DNA from: Actinopolymorpha pittospori
GTDB taxonomy: Bacteria > Actinomycetota > Actinomycetes > Propionibacteriales > Actinopolymorphaceae
Length of the DNA: 64,000 nucleotides
Direction of reading: 5' to 3'
NCBI RefSeq assembly: GCF_014873875.1
Contig: NZ_JADBEM010000001.1
Coordinates: 5,208,001 to 5,272,000, forward strand
Shown: positions 57,006 through 64,000 of the stretch, piece after piece
Layout of the letters: each line of letters begins with the position of its first letter
How positions within the stretch are numbered: position 1 is the first letter of the stretch
Program-made: the position numbers and the translations under genes
Notes under the pieces: generated by a model
The model's database searches: none
What the model was told of the DNA's origin: nothing
Seen by the model: the letters and a program-made list of their open reading frames with translations, nothing else

Positions 57006-58069
57006 ATGGAGTTCCGCGAGTTGGGGCGTTCGGGGTTACGGATCTCGATGCTGAGCCTTGGGACCATGACGTTCGGGGGTAAGGACAACTTCGGCGCGTT
57101 GGGCAGTACCGACGTGAGCGGTGCTCGCCGGCAGATCGGCATGGCGATGGACGCCGGGGTCAACTGCGTGGACACCGCGGACATGTACTCCGCCGGCGCG
57201 GCCGAGGAGATCCTCGGCGAGGCGATCGAGGGGCGCCGGGACCAGTTGGTGATTTCCACCAAGGTGCGGATGCCCGCGGGCGACGGACCCAACGATGCCG
57301 GGCTCTCACGCCACCACATCATCCGGCAGTTGGAGGGGAGCCTCCAGCGGCTGCGTACGGACTACGTTGACATCTACCACGTGCACGAGTGGGACGGGCA
57401 GAGCAGACACCTCTGGAGGAGACGCTCGAGGCACTGGACACACTGGTGCGGACAGGCAAGGTCCGCTATCTCGGCGTCTCGAACTACGGCGGATGGCAGT
57501 TGATGAAGGCGCTCGCGGTGTCGGATGCCCACAACTACCAGCGCTTCGTCAGCAACCAGATCTACTACTCCCTGGAGTCCCGGGACAGTGAGTACGACCT
57601 GATCCCGGCGTCGATAGACCAGGGGCTCGGCGTCATGGTGTGGAGCCCGTTGGCCGGAGGGCTGCTCACCGGCAAGTACCGACGTTCCGAGAAGGCACCG
57701 GAGGGCACCCGCCGGGTGGACGAGCGTTGGCAGGAGCCGCCGGTCCGCGACCCGGACCGGCTCTACGACACGGTCGAGGTGCTGGTGGGTGTGGCCGAGG
57801 GGCGGGGCGTGTCGCCGGCCCAGGTCGCGCTTGCCTACCTGCTCCGCAAACCGGGCGTCACCAGCCTGGTGATCGGCGCACGCAAGGACGACCAGCTCGC
57901 GGACAACCTAGGCGTCGCCGACCTCACCCTGAACGATGAGGAGTTCGCCGCGCTGGACAAGATCAGCCGACCGGAGCTGATCTATCCGTACTGGCACCAG
58001 GCGCACTTCGCCGTCGACCGGCTCGGCCCTGGCGACCACGCGCTCCTCGACCAGTACGTCGCGGCCTAG
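57006..58069 (+). pseudogene. Aldo/keto reductase, frameshifted
   Basis: An aldo/keto reductase of about 352 codons in two frames. The first part starts MEFRELGRSGLRISMLSLGT and has VDTADMYSAGAAEE, STKVRMPAGD and VDIYHVHEWDGQ, so the catalytic tetrad is all in it. At 57400-57406, GGGCAGAGCAGACA contains a five-base near-duplication (AGCAG); removing it gives HEWDGQ-TPLEETLEALDTLV in frame. The remainder runs to the TAG at 58069 with a normal C-terminus. The first frame ends at 57503 after unrelated residues, so no active enzyme is expected unless the reading is a sequencing error. Confidence 0.85.
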
Positions 58070-58074
58070 AAACG

Positions 58075-58118
58075 CCGTTGGCCGCGGTGCGGAACCGAAT
58101 CCACACCGCGGCCAACGG
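58075..58118. terminator. Bidirectional hairpin terminator
   Basis: Perfect 15-bp stem CCGTTGGCCGCGGTG / CACCGCGGCCAACGG with a 14-base loop, between the convergent aldo/keto reductase pseudogene and the GH4 gene. Confidence 0.85.
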
Positions 58119-58125
58119 ATGACGA

Positions 58126-59433
58126 TCAGGGACGGACGCTACCGCGCAGCGACTCGGGGATGAGGTCGCCGTGTGCGGTCGTCAGCTCGTCACACAGGTC
58201 CCAGATCTGGTCGACGGTCAGCGACGCGGAGGTGTTGGCGTCGACCATCGCCGCCTGACGGACCAGTCGGGGCTCGCCGCGCACGGCGGCGGCCACGGTG
58301 AGGCTTCCGACACTGACGTAGGCCTGGTTGACGGCCGCGCACTGCAGCGGCAGCGCACCGACCGGCTGGGAGCGGACACCGCCTCCGTCCACGATGGTGG
58401 GCACCTCGACGGAGTAGTCCTGGGACAGGTTGTCGATCAGGCCGGCGTTGTGGACGTTGGCGTAGAGAGTGCGCTGGGTGCCGGTCTCCAGGCTGTGAAT
58501 CACCTGCGGGGCGTACTCCGTCGCCTCGCGGTGGATGTCGAGAAGCTTGCCGGCCTGCAGGGCCTGCCTGGTCTCGGCGTACTCGTCGAGGTTGCCCTTG
58601 CTGATCCGCAGGTAGTCACCGACGGGGATCCGGAGCCGCTCGATCTCGGAGTCGTGGTGGAGGTACCACGGCAGGTACTCCGAGGAGTGCTCGCTGGTCT
58701 CGGTCGGGTAGAAGCCGATGCGTCGGTACATGTCGACGCGGACGCGGCGCCGCAGCTGCTCGTCCTTGGCGATCGCCTCGTCCAGCTTGGGGTACAGGCT
58801 CTCGCCGTTGTGCTCCCAGCGCAGCAGCCAGGCCTGGTGGTTGACGCCGGCGCTGTGGTAGGTGACCTCGTCGTAGGGGACCCCGACGATGTCGCAGAGT
58901 CCGCGCACGGTCCAGTACACGGAGTGGCACAGGCCCAACACCTTGAGCGAGGGCGCCACCGCGTGCAGGTAGGCGACGTTCATCGCCATCGGGTTGGTGT
59001 AGTTGAGCAGCCACGCGTCGGGGCAGATCTCGAGGATGTCGCGGGCGATGGCGTCGAGTACGGGGAAGGTACGCAGGCCACGGAAGATGCCGCCGATCCC
59101 AACGGTGTCGGCGATGGTCTGGCGCAGGCCGTACTTCGCGGGAACCTCGAAGTCGCGCACGGTGGCGGCGTACATCCCGACCTGGACCGTGTTGATGACG
59201 TAGCTGGCGCCTTCAAGGGCCCGACGCCGGTCCGTGGTCGCGGTCACCGTCGCGCGAGCAGACATCTGCTCGATCGTGTGGAGCGCGATGGCTTCGGCGG
59301 TCTCGAGCCGCTCCGCGTCGATGTCCTGCAAGGAGATGTGGACATCGGTGAGGTCCTTGAACCCGAGAACGTCAGCCAGCAGTTCGCGGGTGAACACGAC
59401 GCTACCCGCGCCGAGGAAGGTAATAGTCGTCAC
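58126..59433 (-). CDS. GH4 family glycosidase (alpha-galactosidase/glucosidase-like)
   Basis: NAD- and metal-dependent glycoside hydrolase family 4 enzyme, 435 residues. NAD-binding ITFLGAGSVVFTRELLADVL opens the protein, and metal/substrate residues are visible in LNYTNPMAMN, LGLCHSVYWT (Cys ligand) and YHSAGVNHQAW. CHS and GVNH are typical of MelA-type alpha-galactosidases; phospho-glucosidases differ. The GTG at 59433 is chosen for the AGGTGG four bases upstream; an ATG 36 bases earlier has none. Cytoplasmic. Together with the DeoR gene and CUT1 importer it forms a probable alpha-galactoside utilisation locus. Confidence 0.88.
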   Translation of the reverse strand: MTTITFLGAGSVVFTRELLADVLGFKDLTDVHISLQDIDAERLETAEAIALHTIEQMSARATVTATTDRRRALEGASYVINTVQVGMYAATVRDFEVPAKYGLRQTIADTVGIGGIFRGLRTFPVLDAIARDILEICPDAWLLNYTNPMAMNVAYLHAVAPSLKVLGLCHSVYWTVRGLCDIVGVPYDEVTYHSAGVNHQAWLLRWEHNGESLYPKLDEAIAKDEQLRRRVRVDMYRRIGFYPTETSEHSSEYLPWYLHHDSEIERLRIPVGDYLRISKGNLDEYAETRQALQAGKLLDIHREATEYAPQVIHSLETGTQRTLYANVHNAGLIDNLSQDYSVEVPTIVDGGGVRSQPVGALPLQCAAVNQAYVSVGSLTVAAAVRGEPRLVRQAAMVDANTSASLTVDQIWDLCDELTTAHGDLIPESLRGSVRP

Positions 59434-59545
59434 GAGGCCACCTGTCGCCGTTGTGGAGGAGGATGTCATCGGTGGCTGCGCAGGCGGCAGCCAGCATCCC
59501 CGGGCAGCGTAGAACGCTCATATCAGCTCGTCAAGGCACTCATAT

Positions 59546-59560
59546 GAGCAAAAACGAGCA
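59546..59560. promoter_or_regulatory. DeoR operator copy upstream of GH4
   Basis: GAGCAAAAACGAGCA, 113 bases upstream of the GH4 start, matches the sites at 60454 and 60582. A/T-rich surroundings (CTCATATGAGC nearby) suit a promoter. Confidence 0.65.
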
Positions 59561-59629
59561 ATGTTACTGGGCGTGACGTCGTGAACGCGGTGCTTGACGA
59601 GGCCGTGCTGGGAGGGCCGGGGAGGGCCG

Positions 59630-60394
59630 TCAGGCCGTGGTGACGGCCACGCCGGCGCGGCGGAGCGCGGTCAACTCGGCGGGGTCGATGTCCTTGTCCG
59701 TGACAAGGTCGTTCACCGCCGAGATGTCGCAGATCCTGGCGAAGGTGACCTTCCCGATCTTGCTGCTGTCGGCGATCACGACGTTGCGCCGGGACTGCCG
59801 GATGAACGCGAGGTCGGTGTGCGCCTCGGTGTCGTCGTGGGTGGTGCAGCCTTCGGCGACCGTCAGGCCGTCGACGCCGACGAAGGTGATGTCGAAGTGG
59901 TACTCCGCGACCAGCGCCTCGGCCGTCGGGCCGACGAGTTCGTAGGAGGCGTGCCGCGCCTTCCCGCCCGTCACGAGGAGCCGGATGTTGGGGCGTAACA
60001 CCAGCTCAGTGGCGATGTTGAGCGCGTTGGTGACCACGGTGATGTTCTGCCGGTCGGCCAGTGCCCGGGCGACCTCCGTCGCCGTGGTGCCCCCGGTCAT
60101 GCCGACCACGGAACCGTCCTGGACGAGCTTCGCCGCCTCCAGGCCGATGCGCCGCTTCTCCGGATGATGGTGCGAGGCCTTGTAACGGATCGGCAGCTCG
60201 AGGCCGACGTTGTTGGCCATGGCGCCGCCATGCGTGCGAACGAGCAGCCCCTGGTCATGGAGGGCTCGAAGGTCACGCCGAACCGTGGCGCCGGAAACGC
60301 CGAGCCGGTTCGAGAGATGGACCACGTCGACGCTGCCGTGCTGGGCGATGTGGTCCAACACCGCGTTCAGTCGCTCCGCACGCATGCGCGACAT
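59630..60394 (-). CDS. DeoR family transcriptional regulator
   Basis: Sugar-phosphate-responsive repressor of 254 residues. The N-terminal HTH reads RLNAVLDHIAQHGSVDVVHL, SNRLGVSGATVRRDLRALHD and QGLLVRTHGGA, the DeoR signature. The sensor domain has GMTGGTTATEVARAL and VTNALNIATELVLRPN, and ends with VVIADSSKIGKVTFARI. The start is ATG 60394 or 60385. It lies between the GH4 gene and the ABC operon, all three with copies of the GAGCAAAA motif upstream, so it most likely controls the set. Confidence 0.92.
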   Translation of the reverse strand: MSRMRAERLNAVLDHIAQHGSVDVVHLSNRLGVSGATVRRDLRALHDQGLLVRTHGGAMANNVGLELPIRYKASHHHPEKRRIGLEAAKLVQDGSVVGMTGGTTATEVARALADRQNITVVTNALNIATELVLRPNIRLLVTGGKARHASYELVGPTAEALVAEYHFDITFVGVDGLTVAEGCTTHDDTEAHTDLAFIRQSRRNVVIADSSKIGKVTFARICDISAVNDLVTDKDIDPAELTALRRAGVAVTTA

Positions 60395-60453
60395 CGTAAC
60401 CGCGGCGACACAGGTTTGCGCAGAACCTGACGTAGCCACTTTCGGCCCTCACA

Positions 60454-60468
60454 TGCCCATTTTTGCTC
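60454..60468. promoter_or_regulatory. DeoR operator copy upstream of deoR-type gene
   Basis: On the minus strand GAGCAAAAATGGGCA, 60 bases upstream of the regulator's start; a site for autoregulation. Confidence 0.6.
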
Positions 60469-60573
60469 GTCTTGGCCGGCGCGTCGTGGCACGACCTGGG
60501 CTGAACCTAGGCAAGCGCTTTGCGGAAGTGAGTGACATCGCGCTGCCGGGAGGTCTATTGTGTTCGCACCGTA

Positions 60574-60596
60574 GGCAAAGTGAGCAAAAGTGAGCA
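60574..60596. promoter_or_regulatory. DeoR operator copies upstream of ABC operon
   Basis: GGCAAAGT, GAGCAAAAGT and GAGCA follow each other directly, giving GAGCAAAAGTGAGCA at 60582-60596 plus one extra half-unit. It lies 272 bases before the binding-protein start, so the transcript would have a long leader. The 270 bases from 60597 to 60867 contain no gene. Confidence 0.65.
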
Positions 60597-60867
60597 TCGC
60601 GGGTAAGCGTCGTCCACCCACCAGGTGAGCGGTCGCCGCCCGTGAGAAGTCGCCGCACATCGCGACCGCGTGACCCCGGCGAGGCGAGTGGACCACGAGC
60701 CTCCGAGGCGTCCCAGGTGTCCGGTTCCGGACGCCTGGGTGACGACGCCTCGCGTCGAGTCGAGCGTTCGGGCCAGTGATCCTGGCGCCCGTCGACGACG
60801 CGGGACACGGGTCCGACCAGATCGCGGCCGTAGGGCGCGACATTTTCATCGAGAGGAAAGGCAAGCA

Positions 60868-62205
60868 ATGCAGCTCGATCACTCTTCGGCGTCTGCCCCT
60901 GCCCCGGGCAAGAAGCAGGTGTCGCGTCGTGCCCTCCTCGCAGCGGTTCCAGGCGCCATGCTGTTGACGGCCGCGGCGTGCGGCAAGTCGTCCGGCTCGT
61001 CCATGGATTCGGAAGAGAGCCACAGCGGCCCGGTCACCCTGACCTATGGCCTGTGGGACGCGACGCAGCTACCGGCCATGAAGCAGATCATCGCCGAGTT
61101 CGAGAAGGCCAACCCAAAGATCAAGATTCGCACCGCGGTGACTCCGTGGGAGTCGTACTGGACCAAGCTGCAGACCGCCGCGACCGGCGGGAGCGCGCCG
61201 GACGTGTTCTGGATGACGCTCGCGTACTTCCAGCTGTACGCGTCCAACGATGTCCTCATGCCGCTGACGAAGCCGATCGCGGAAGCCAAGCTCGACATGA
61301 CGCAGTACGAGCCGGCGATCACGAAGGGCTACACCTGGGGTAAGGACGTCTACGCGCTGCCGAAGGACATCGACAGCATCGGCCTCTGGTACAACAAGAA
61401 GCTCTTCTCCGAGGCCGGCCTGCGCACGCCGGACGCCTCGTGGAAGTGGTCGGACCTGCTCGCCGCGGCACAGCGGCTGACCAAGGGCGAGGTGCACGGA
61501 ATCGCCGCGACCCTGTCGGACCAGCAGACCTACTACAACACGATCCCGCAGAACAACGGCTACGTCATCTCCCCCGACGGGAAGAAGTCCGGCTACGACC
61601 TGCCGGCGACCATCGAGGGCCTGCAGTTCTGGACCGACCTGATCAACAAGTACCACGTCTCGCCGACCCTGCAGCAGATGACCGACACGGACCCGCAGCA
61701 GATGTTCGGCTCGGGCAAGATCGCGATGTACTACGGCGGCTCCTGGGAGTCCATCGCCTTCAAGGCGATTCCCTACGCGAAGGAGAACGTCGACGTCGTA
61801 CCCATGCCGCAGGGCAAGGTGGCCAAGACGGTCAGCAACGGTCTCGGGAACGTCATCTACTCCAAGACGAAGTACCCGCAGGAGGCCTGGAAGTTCGTCC
61901 AGTTCCTCGGCTCCAAGCGGGCCGCGGAGATCCAGGCGCAGACCGGCGCGGTCATTCCGGCGACGAAGGCCGCTCAGGCAGCCTGGGTCAAGTCGACGCC
62001 GGAGTTCAACCTGCAGACGTTCGTCGACGAGTTCCAGTACAACTACCCGTTCCCCGTCTCGGTCAACACCCCGGTCTGGCGCGACTACGCCACCAAGACG
62101 CTCGCCGACGCCTGGACCGCCAAGAGGCCGGTCGCGACCGTCGCCAAGGACCTCGCGAAGCAGATGAACGACGCCCTCGCGAAAGAGCCGGGCCGCCCGA
62201 GCTAG
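60868..62205 (+). CDS. Sugar ABC transporter substrate-binding lipoprotein (GH4 locus)
   Basis: Family 1 binding protein of 445 residues. GAGAGGAAAGG precedes the ATG. The leader has SRRALLAAVPGAMLLTAAAC with lipobox TAAAC. The mature protein begins VTLTYGLWDATQLPAMKQII and has KDVYALPKDIDSIGLWYNKK and GSGKIAMYYGGSWE, typical of binding proteins for alpha-galactosides or related sugars. The likely ligand is the GH4 substrate. Confidence 0.92.
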   Translation: MQLDHSSASAPAPGKKQVSRRALLAAVPGAMLLTAAACGKSSGSSMDSEESHSGPVTLTYGLWDATQLPAMKQIIAEFEKANPKIKIRTAVTPWESYWTKLQTAATGGSAPDVFWMTLAYFQLYASNDVLMPLTKPIAEAKLDMTQYEPAITKGYTWGKDVYALPKDIDSIGLWYNKKLFSEAGLRTPDASWKWSDLLAAAQRLTKGEVHGIAATLSDQQTYYNTIPQNNGYVISPDGKKSGYDLPATIEGLQFWTDLINKYHVSPTLQQMTDTDPQQMFGSGKIAMYYGGSWESIAFKAIPYAKENVDVVPMPQGKVAKTVSNGLGNVIYSKTKYPQEAWKFVQFLGSKRAAEIQAQTGAVIPATKAAQAAWVKSTPEFNLQTFVDEFQYNYPFPVSVNTPVWRDYATKTLADAWTAKRPVATVAKDLAKQMNDALAKEPGRPS

Positions 62206-62235
62206 GTAACCGACCCGTTAGGTGGAGTCACTGCC

Positions 62236-63183
62236 ATGGTGGTAGTCACGGAGCAGGCGCAGAGCCAGAGGGTTTCGGGGAGCCCTCGCCGCCCACGGCG
62301 TTCGGCCATGAAGAAGCTGGAGGCTCGCTGGGGCTGGTTGCTGATCGCACCGAGCCTCATCGGCCTTGGTGTCTTCTCGATCTGGCCGATCTTTCGAACC
62401 TTCTACTACTCGTTCACGGAGTGGGGAGCGTTCGGGGGACACACCTGGAACGGCCTGGACAACTATCGGACGCTCTTCTCCGATCCGGAGATCCTGCACT
62501 CACTGCGAAACACGCTCGTGTTCGCGGTGCTGTCGCTGCTGAGCGTGCCGGCCGGCATCGTCGTCGCGGCGTTGCTGAACCGACCGGGACTACGCGGGCT
62601 GGGTATCTACCGGACGCTCTACTTCCTTCCGGTGATCACGCTGCCCTCCGCGGTCGCGCTGATGTGGAAGTTCGTCTACAACGGCGACTACGGCCCGCTC
62701 AACCAGGTGCTCGGGGTGGTCGGGATCGACGGTCCGCACTGGACGTCGAATCCGGCCACGGCGCTCTACGCCGTAGCCATCGTCTCGATCTGGTCCTCGA
62801 TCGGCTACAACATGATCCTGCTCCTGGCGGGCATGCAGACGATCCCGCGGCAGTTCTACGAGGCCGCCGAGATCGACGGCGCCGGCAAGATCCGGCAGTT
62901 CTTCTCCATCACGGTGCCGCTGTTGTCTCCGACGATCTTCTTCGTCACCGTCATCGGCGTCATCAACTCCTTGCAGGCGTTCGACCTGATCTACGTCATG
63001 ATCGGGAAGAACAACCCGGCACTGGCCCAGACCGAGACGATCGTCTATCTCTTCTACGACAAGGCGTTCGTGCAGTCCAACGGCGGATACGCCGCGGCGA
63101 TCGCCTTCCTCCTGCTGGGAATCATCATCGTCTTCACCGGCTGCCAGTTCTGGCTGCAGAAGAAGTGGGTGCATTATGAGTAG
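62236..63183 (+). CDS. Carbohydrate ABC transporter permease (MalF-like)
   Basis: CUT1 permease of 315 residues, ATG 62236 with AGGTGGAG upstream. Six helices from WGWLLIAPSLIGLGVFSIWP; EAA loop FYEAAEIDGAGKIRQFF. The tail LQKKWVHYE overlaps the next gene start by eight bases (ATGAGTAG). Confidence 0.93.
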   Translation: MVVVTEQAQSQRVSGSPRRPRRSAMKKLEARWGWLLIAPSLIGLGVFSIWPIFRTFYYSFTEWGAFGGHTWNGLDNYRTLFSDPEILHSLRNTLVFAVLSLLSVPAGIVVAALLNRPGLRGLGIYRTLYFLPVITLPSAVALMWKFVYNGDYGPLNQVLGVVGIDGPHWTSNPATALYAVAIVSIWSSIGYNMILLLAGMQTIPRQFYEAAEIDGAGKIRQFFSITVPLLSPTIFFVTVIGVINSLQAFDLIYVMIGKNNPALAQTETIVYLFYDKAFVQSNGGYAAAIAFLLLGIIIVFTGCQFWLQKKWVHYE

Positions 63184-64000
63184 CAGCACTGTCGAGGCGT
63201 CCGCGGTCCGTGTCCGCGGACGCCGACGGGACAGGTCCAGCCACCGCGTCGTCCACGTGGTCCTCGCGGTGGGGGCGCTGCTGATGATCGCGCCTTTCCT
63301 GCTGGAGCTGTTGATCTCGGTCGAGACGTTCGCCGAGGCTACGTCCGTCCCGTTGACGCTGTTTCCCGAAGTCTGGCAGTGGTCGAACTACATGGACGTG
63401 TTCAGCGCCATGCCGTTCCGCCAGATGCTCGTCAACACGGTGCTGATGACGGTGGCCCGCACCATCGGACAGCTGGTGTTCTGCTCGCTGGCCGGGTACG
63501 CCTTCGCCAGGTTGCGGTTTCGCGGCCAGGGGCTGGTCTTCGGGCTCTTCCTGTCCGTGCTGATGGTGCCGTCGCAGCTGTTCCTGATCCCGCAGTACGA
63601 GATCATCCACTCGCTGAACCTGCTCAACAGCCTTCCCGGTCTCTTCCTGCCCGGCATCTTCAGCGCGTTCGGCACCTTCTTGATGCGGCAGTTCTTCATG
63701 CAGCTCCCTCGGGAGATCCAGGAGGCTGCCTACATCGACGGTGCCGGCCCGTTCCAGACCTTCTGGCGGGTGCTGCTGCCGCTCGCTCGGCCGGGGCTGA
63801 TCGCGCTTGCCATCATGGTCATCATGTGGTCGTGGAACGACCTGCTGTGGCCGCTGGTGGTGAACACCGACCCGGAGAGCATGCCGGTCTCCGCCGGTCT
63901 GGCCAGCCTGCAGGGTCAGTTCCTCACGAACTACCCGGTGCTGATGGCGGGTTCGGTGATGGCGAGCCTGCCGCTGATCATCATCTTCATCGCGTTCCAG
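63176..64000 (+). CDS. Carbohydrate ABC transporter permease (MalG-like), cut by window end
   Basis: 275 residues are visible; the gene runs off the right edge. It starts MSSSTVEASAVRVRGRRRDR and has helices from VVHVVLAVGALLMIAPFLLE, the EAA loop EIQEAAYIDGAGPFQTFW and the late helix VMASLPLIIIFIAFQ. Only a few residues of the C-terminus are likely missing. It overlaps the preceding permease by eight bases. Confidence 0.92.
   Translation, partial: MSSSTVEASAVRVRGRRRDRSSHRVVHVVLAVGALLMIAPFLLELLISVETFAEATSVPLTLFPEVWQWSNYMDVFSAMPFRQMLVNTVLMTVARTIGQLVFCSLAGYAFARLRFRGQGLVFGLFLSVLMVPSQLFLIPQYEIIHSLNLLNSLPGLFLPGIFSAFGTFLMRQFFMQLPREIQEAAYIDGAGPFQTFWRVLLPLARPGLIALAIMVIMWSWNDLLWPLVVNTDPESMPVSAGLASLQGQFLTNYPVLMAGSVMASLPLIIIFIAFQ

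Noticed and set aside
1-64000. CRISPR arrays, rRNA and tRNA genes
   Set aside because: No regularly spaced repeats of 24-40 bases, no cas-like genes, no rRNA-like sequence and no tRNA cloverleaf with GTTC-AA-type T-arm was recognised by eye. A tRNA could still be missed without a covariance search.

Overview
The window is high-GC DNA with GTG and TTG starts, strong G/C third-position bias and purine-rich Shine-Dalgarno sites. It looks like the chromosome of a soil-type actinobacterium; the genus cannot be read from it. Most of it is carbon-source utilisation loci, each built around a CUT1 sugar ABC transporter and its own regulator, broken up by two insertion sequences and several decayed genes. 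No rRNA, tRNA or CRISPR array was found.

Layout. 1-6.5 kb: the start of a DUF222/HNH protein, a PIG-L deacetylase, an aldo/keto reductase, an ABC permease pair without its binding protein (only a probable C-terminal scrap remains), and two RraA-family genes. 6.6-8.4 kb: a kaiB-kaiC pair, unusual for this kind of organism. 8.5-13.5 kb: a DrrAB-like exporter, a phosphotriesterase-family hydrolase, a winged-helix regulator with a probable operator, and a secreted asparaginase. 13.7-18.2 kb: a secreted CBM/beta-propeller gene broken into three pieces, the middle one inverted, around an IS607-like element that has a gutted TnpA and a TnpB lacking its zinc finger. 18.2-22.8 kb: small enzymes, including a propeller/MoaD-like overlapping pair. 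22.9-27.9 kb: an enolase-superfamily sugar-acid dehydratase with a complete ABC importer and a YesL-like protein. 28.0-30.6 kb: a GNAT gene whose stop codon is the target site of an IS1380 element, next to a long palindromic element.

30.6-40.3 kb: a regulator/membrane-protein pair, a CMD/NUDIX pair, a DUF2332 protein, an aldo/keto reductase, an oligogalacturonide-lyase-like protein with a family 5 binding protein, and AraC and GntR regulators. 40.4-45 kb: an amino-sugar/tagatose operon (KbaZ/GatZ, AgaS, a BadF-type kinase and a DMT transporter), in which two genes lack ATG/GTG/TTG starts and have a well-placed ACG. 45.1-56.7 kb: a second enolase-superfamily gene, then a coherent mannoside locus. 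Its GH38 mannosidase would release mannose, the ROK kinase would phosphorylate it, the mannose-6-phosphate isomerase would yield fructose-6-phosphate, a CUT1 importer would supply substrate, and a LacI regulator has candidate operators in the divergent promoter. 57-64 kb: a frameshifted aldo/keto reductase, then a GH4 glycosidase, a DeoR regulator and another CUT1 importer sharing a repeated GAGCAAAA motif that defines a probable regulon.

The most notable points are the KaiBC pair with altered phosphosites, the TnpB element with a reduced HTH partner, the paired ACG starts, and the operators that link regulators to their operons.
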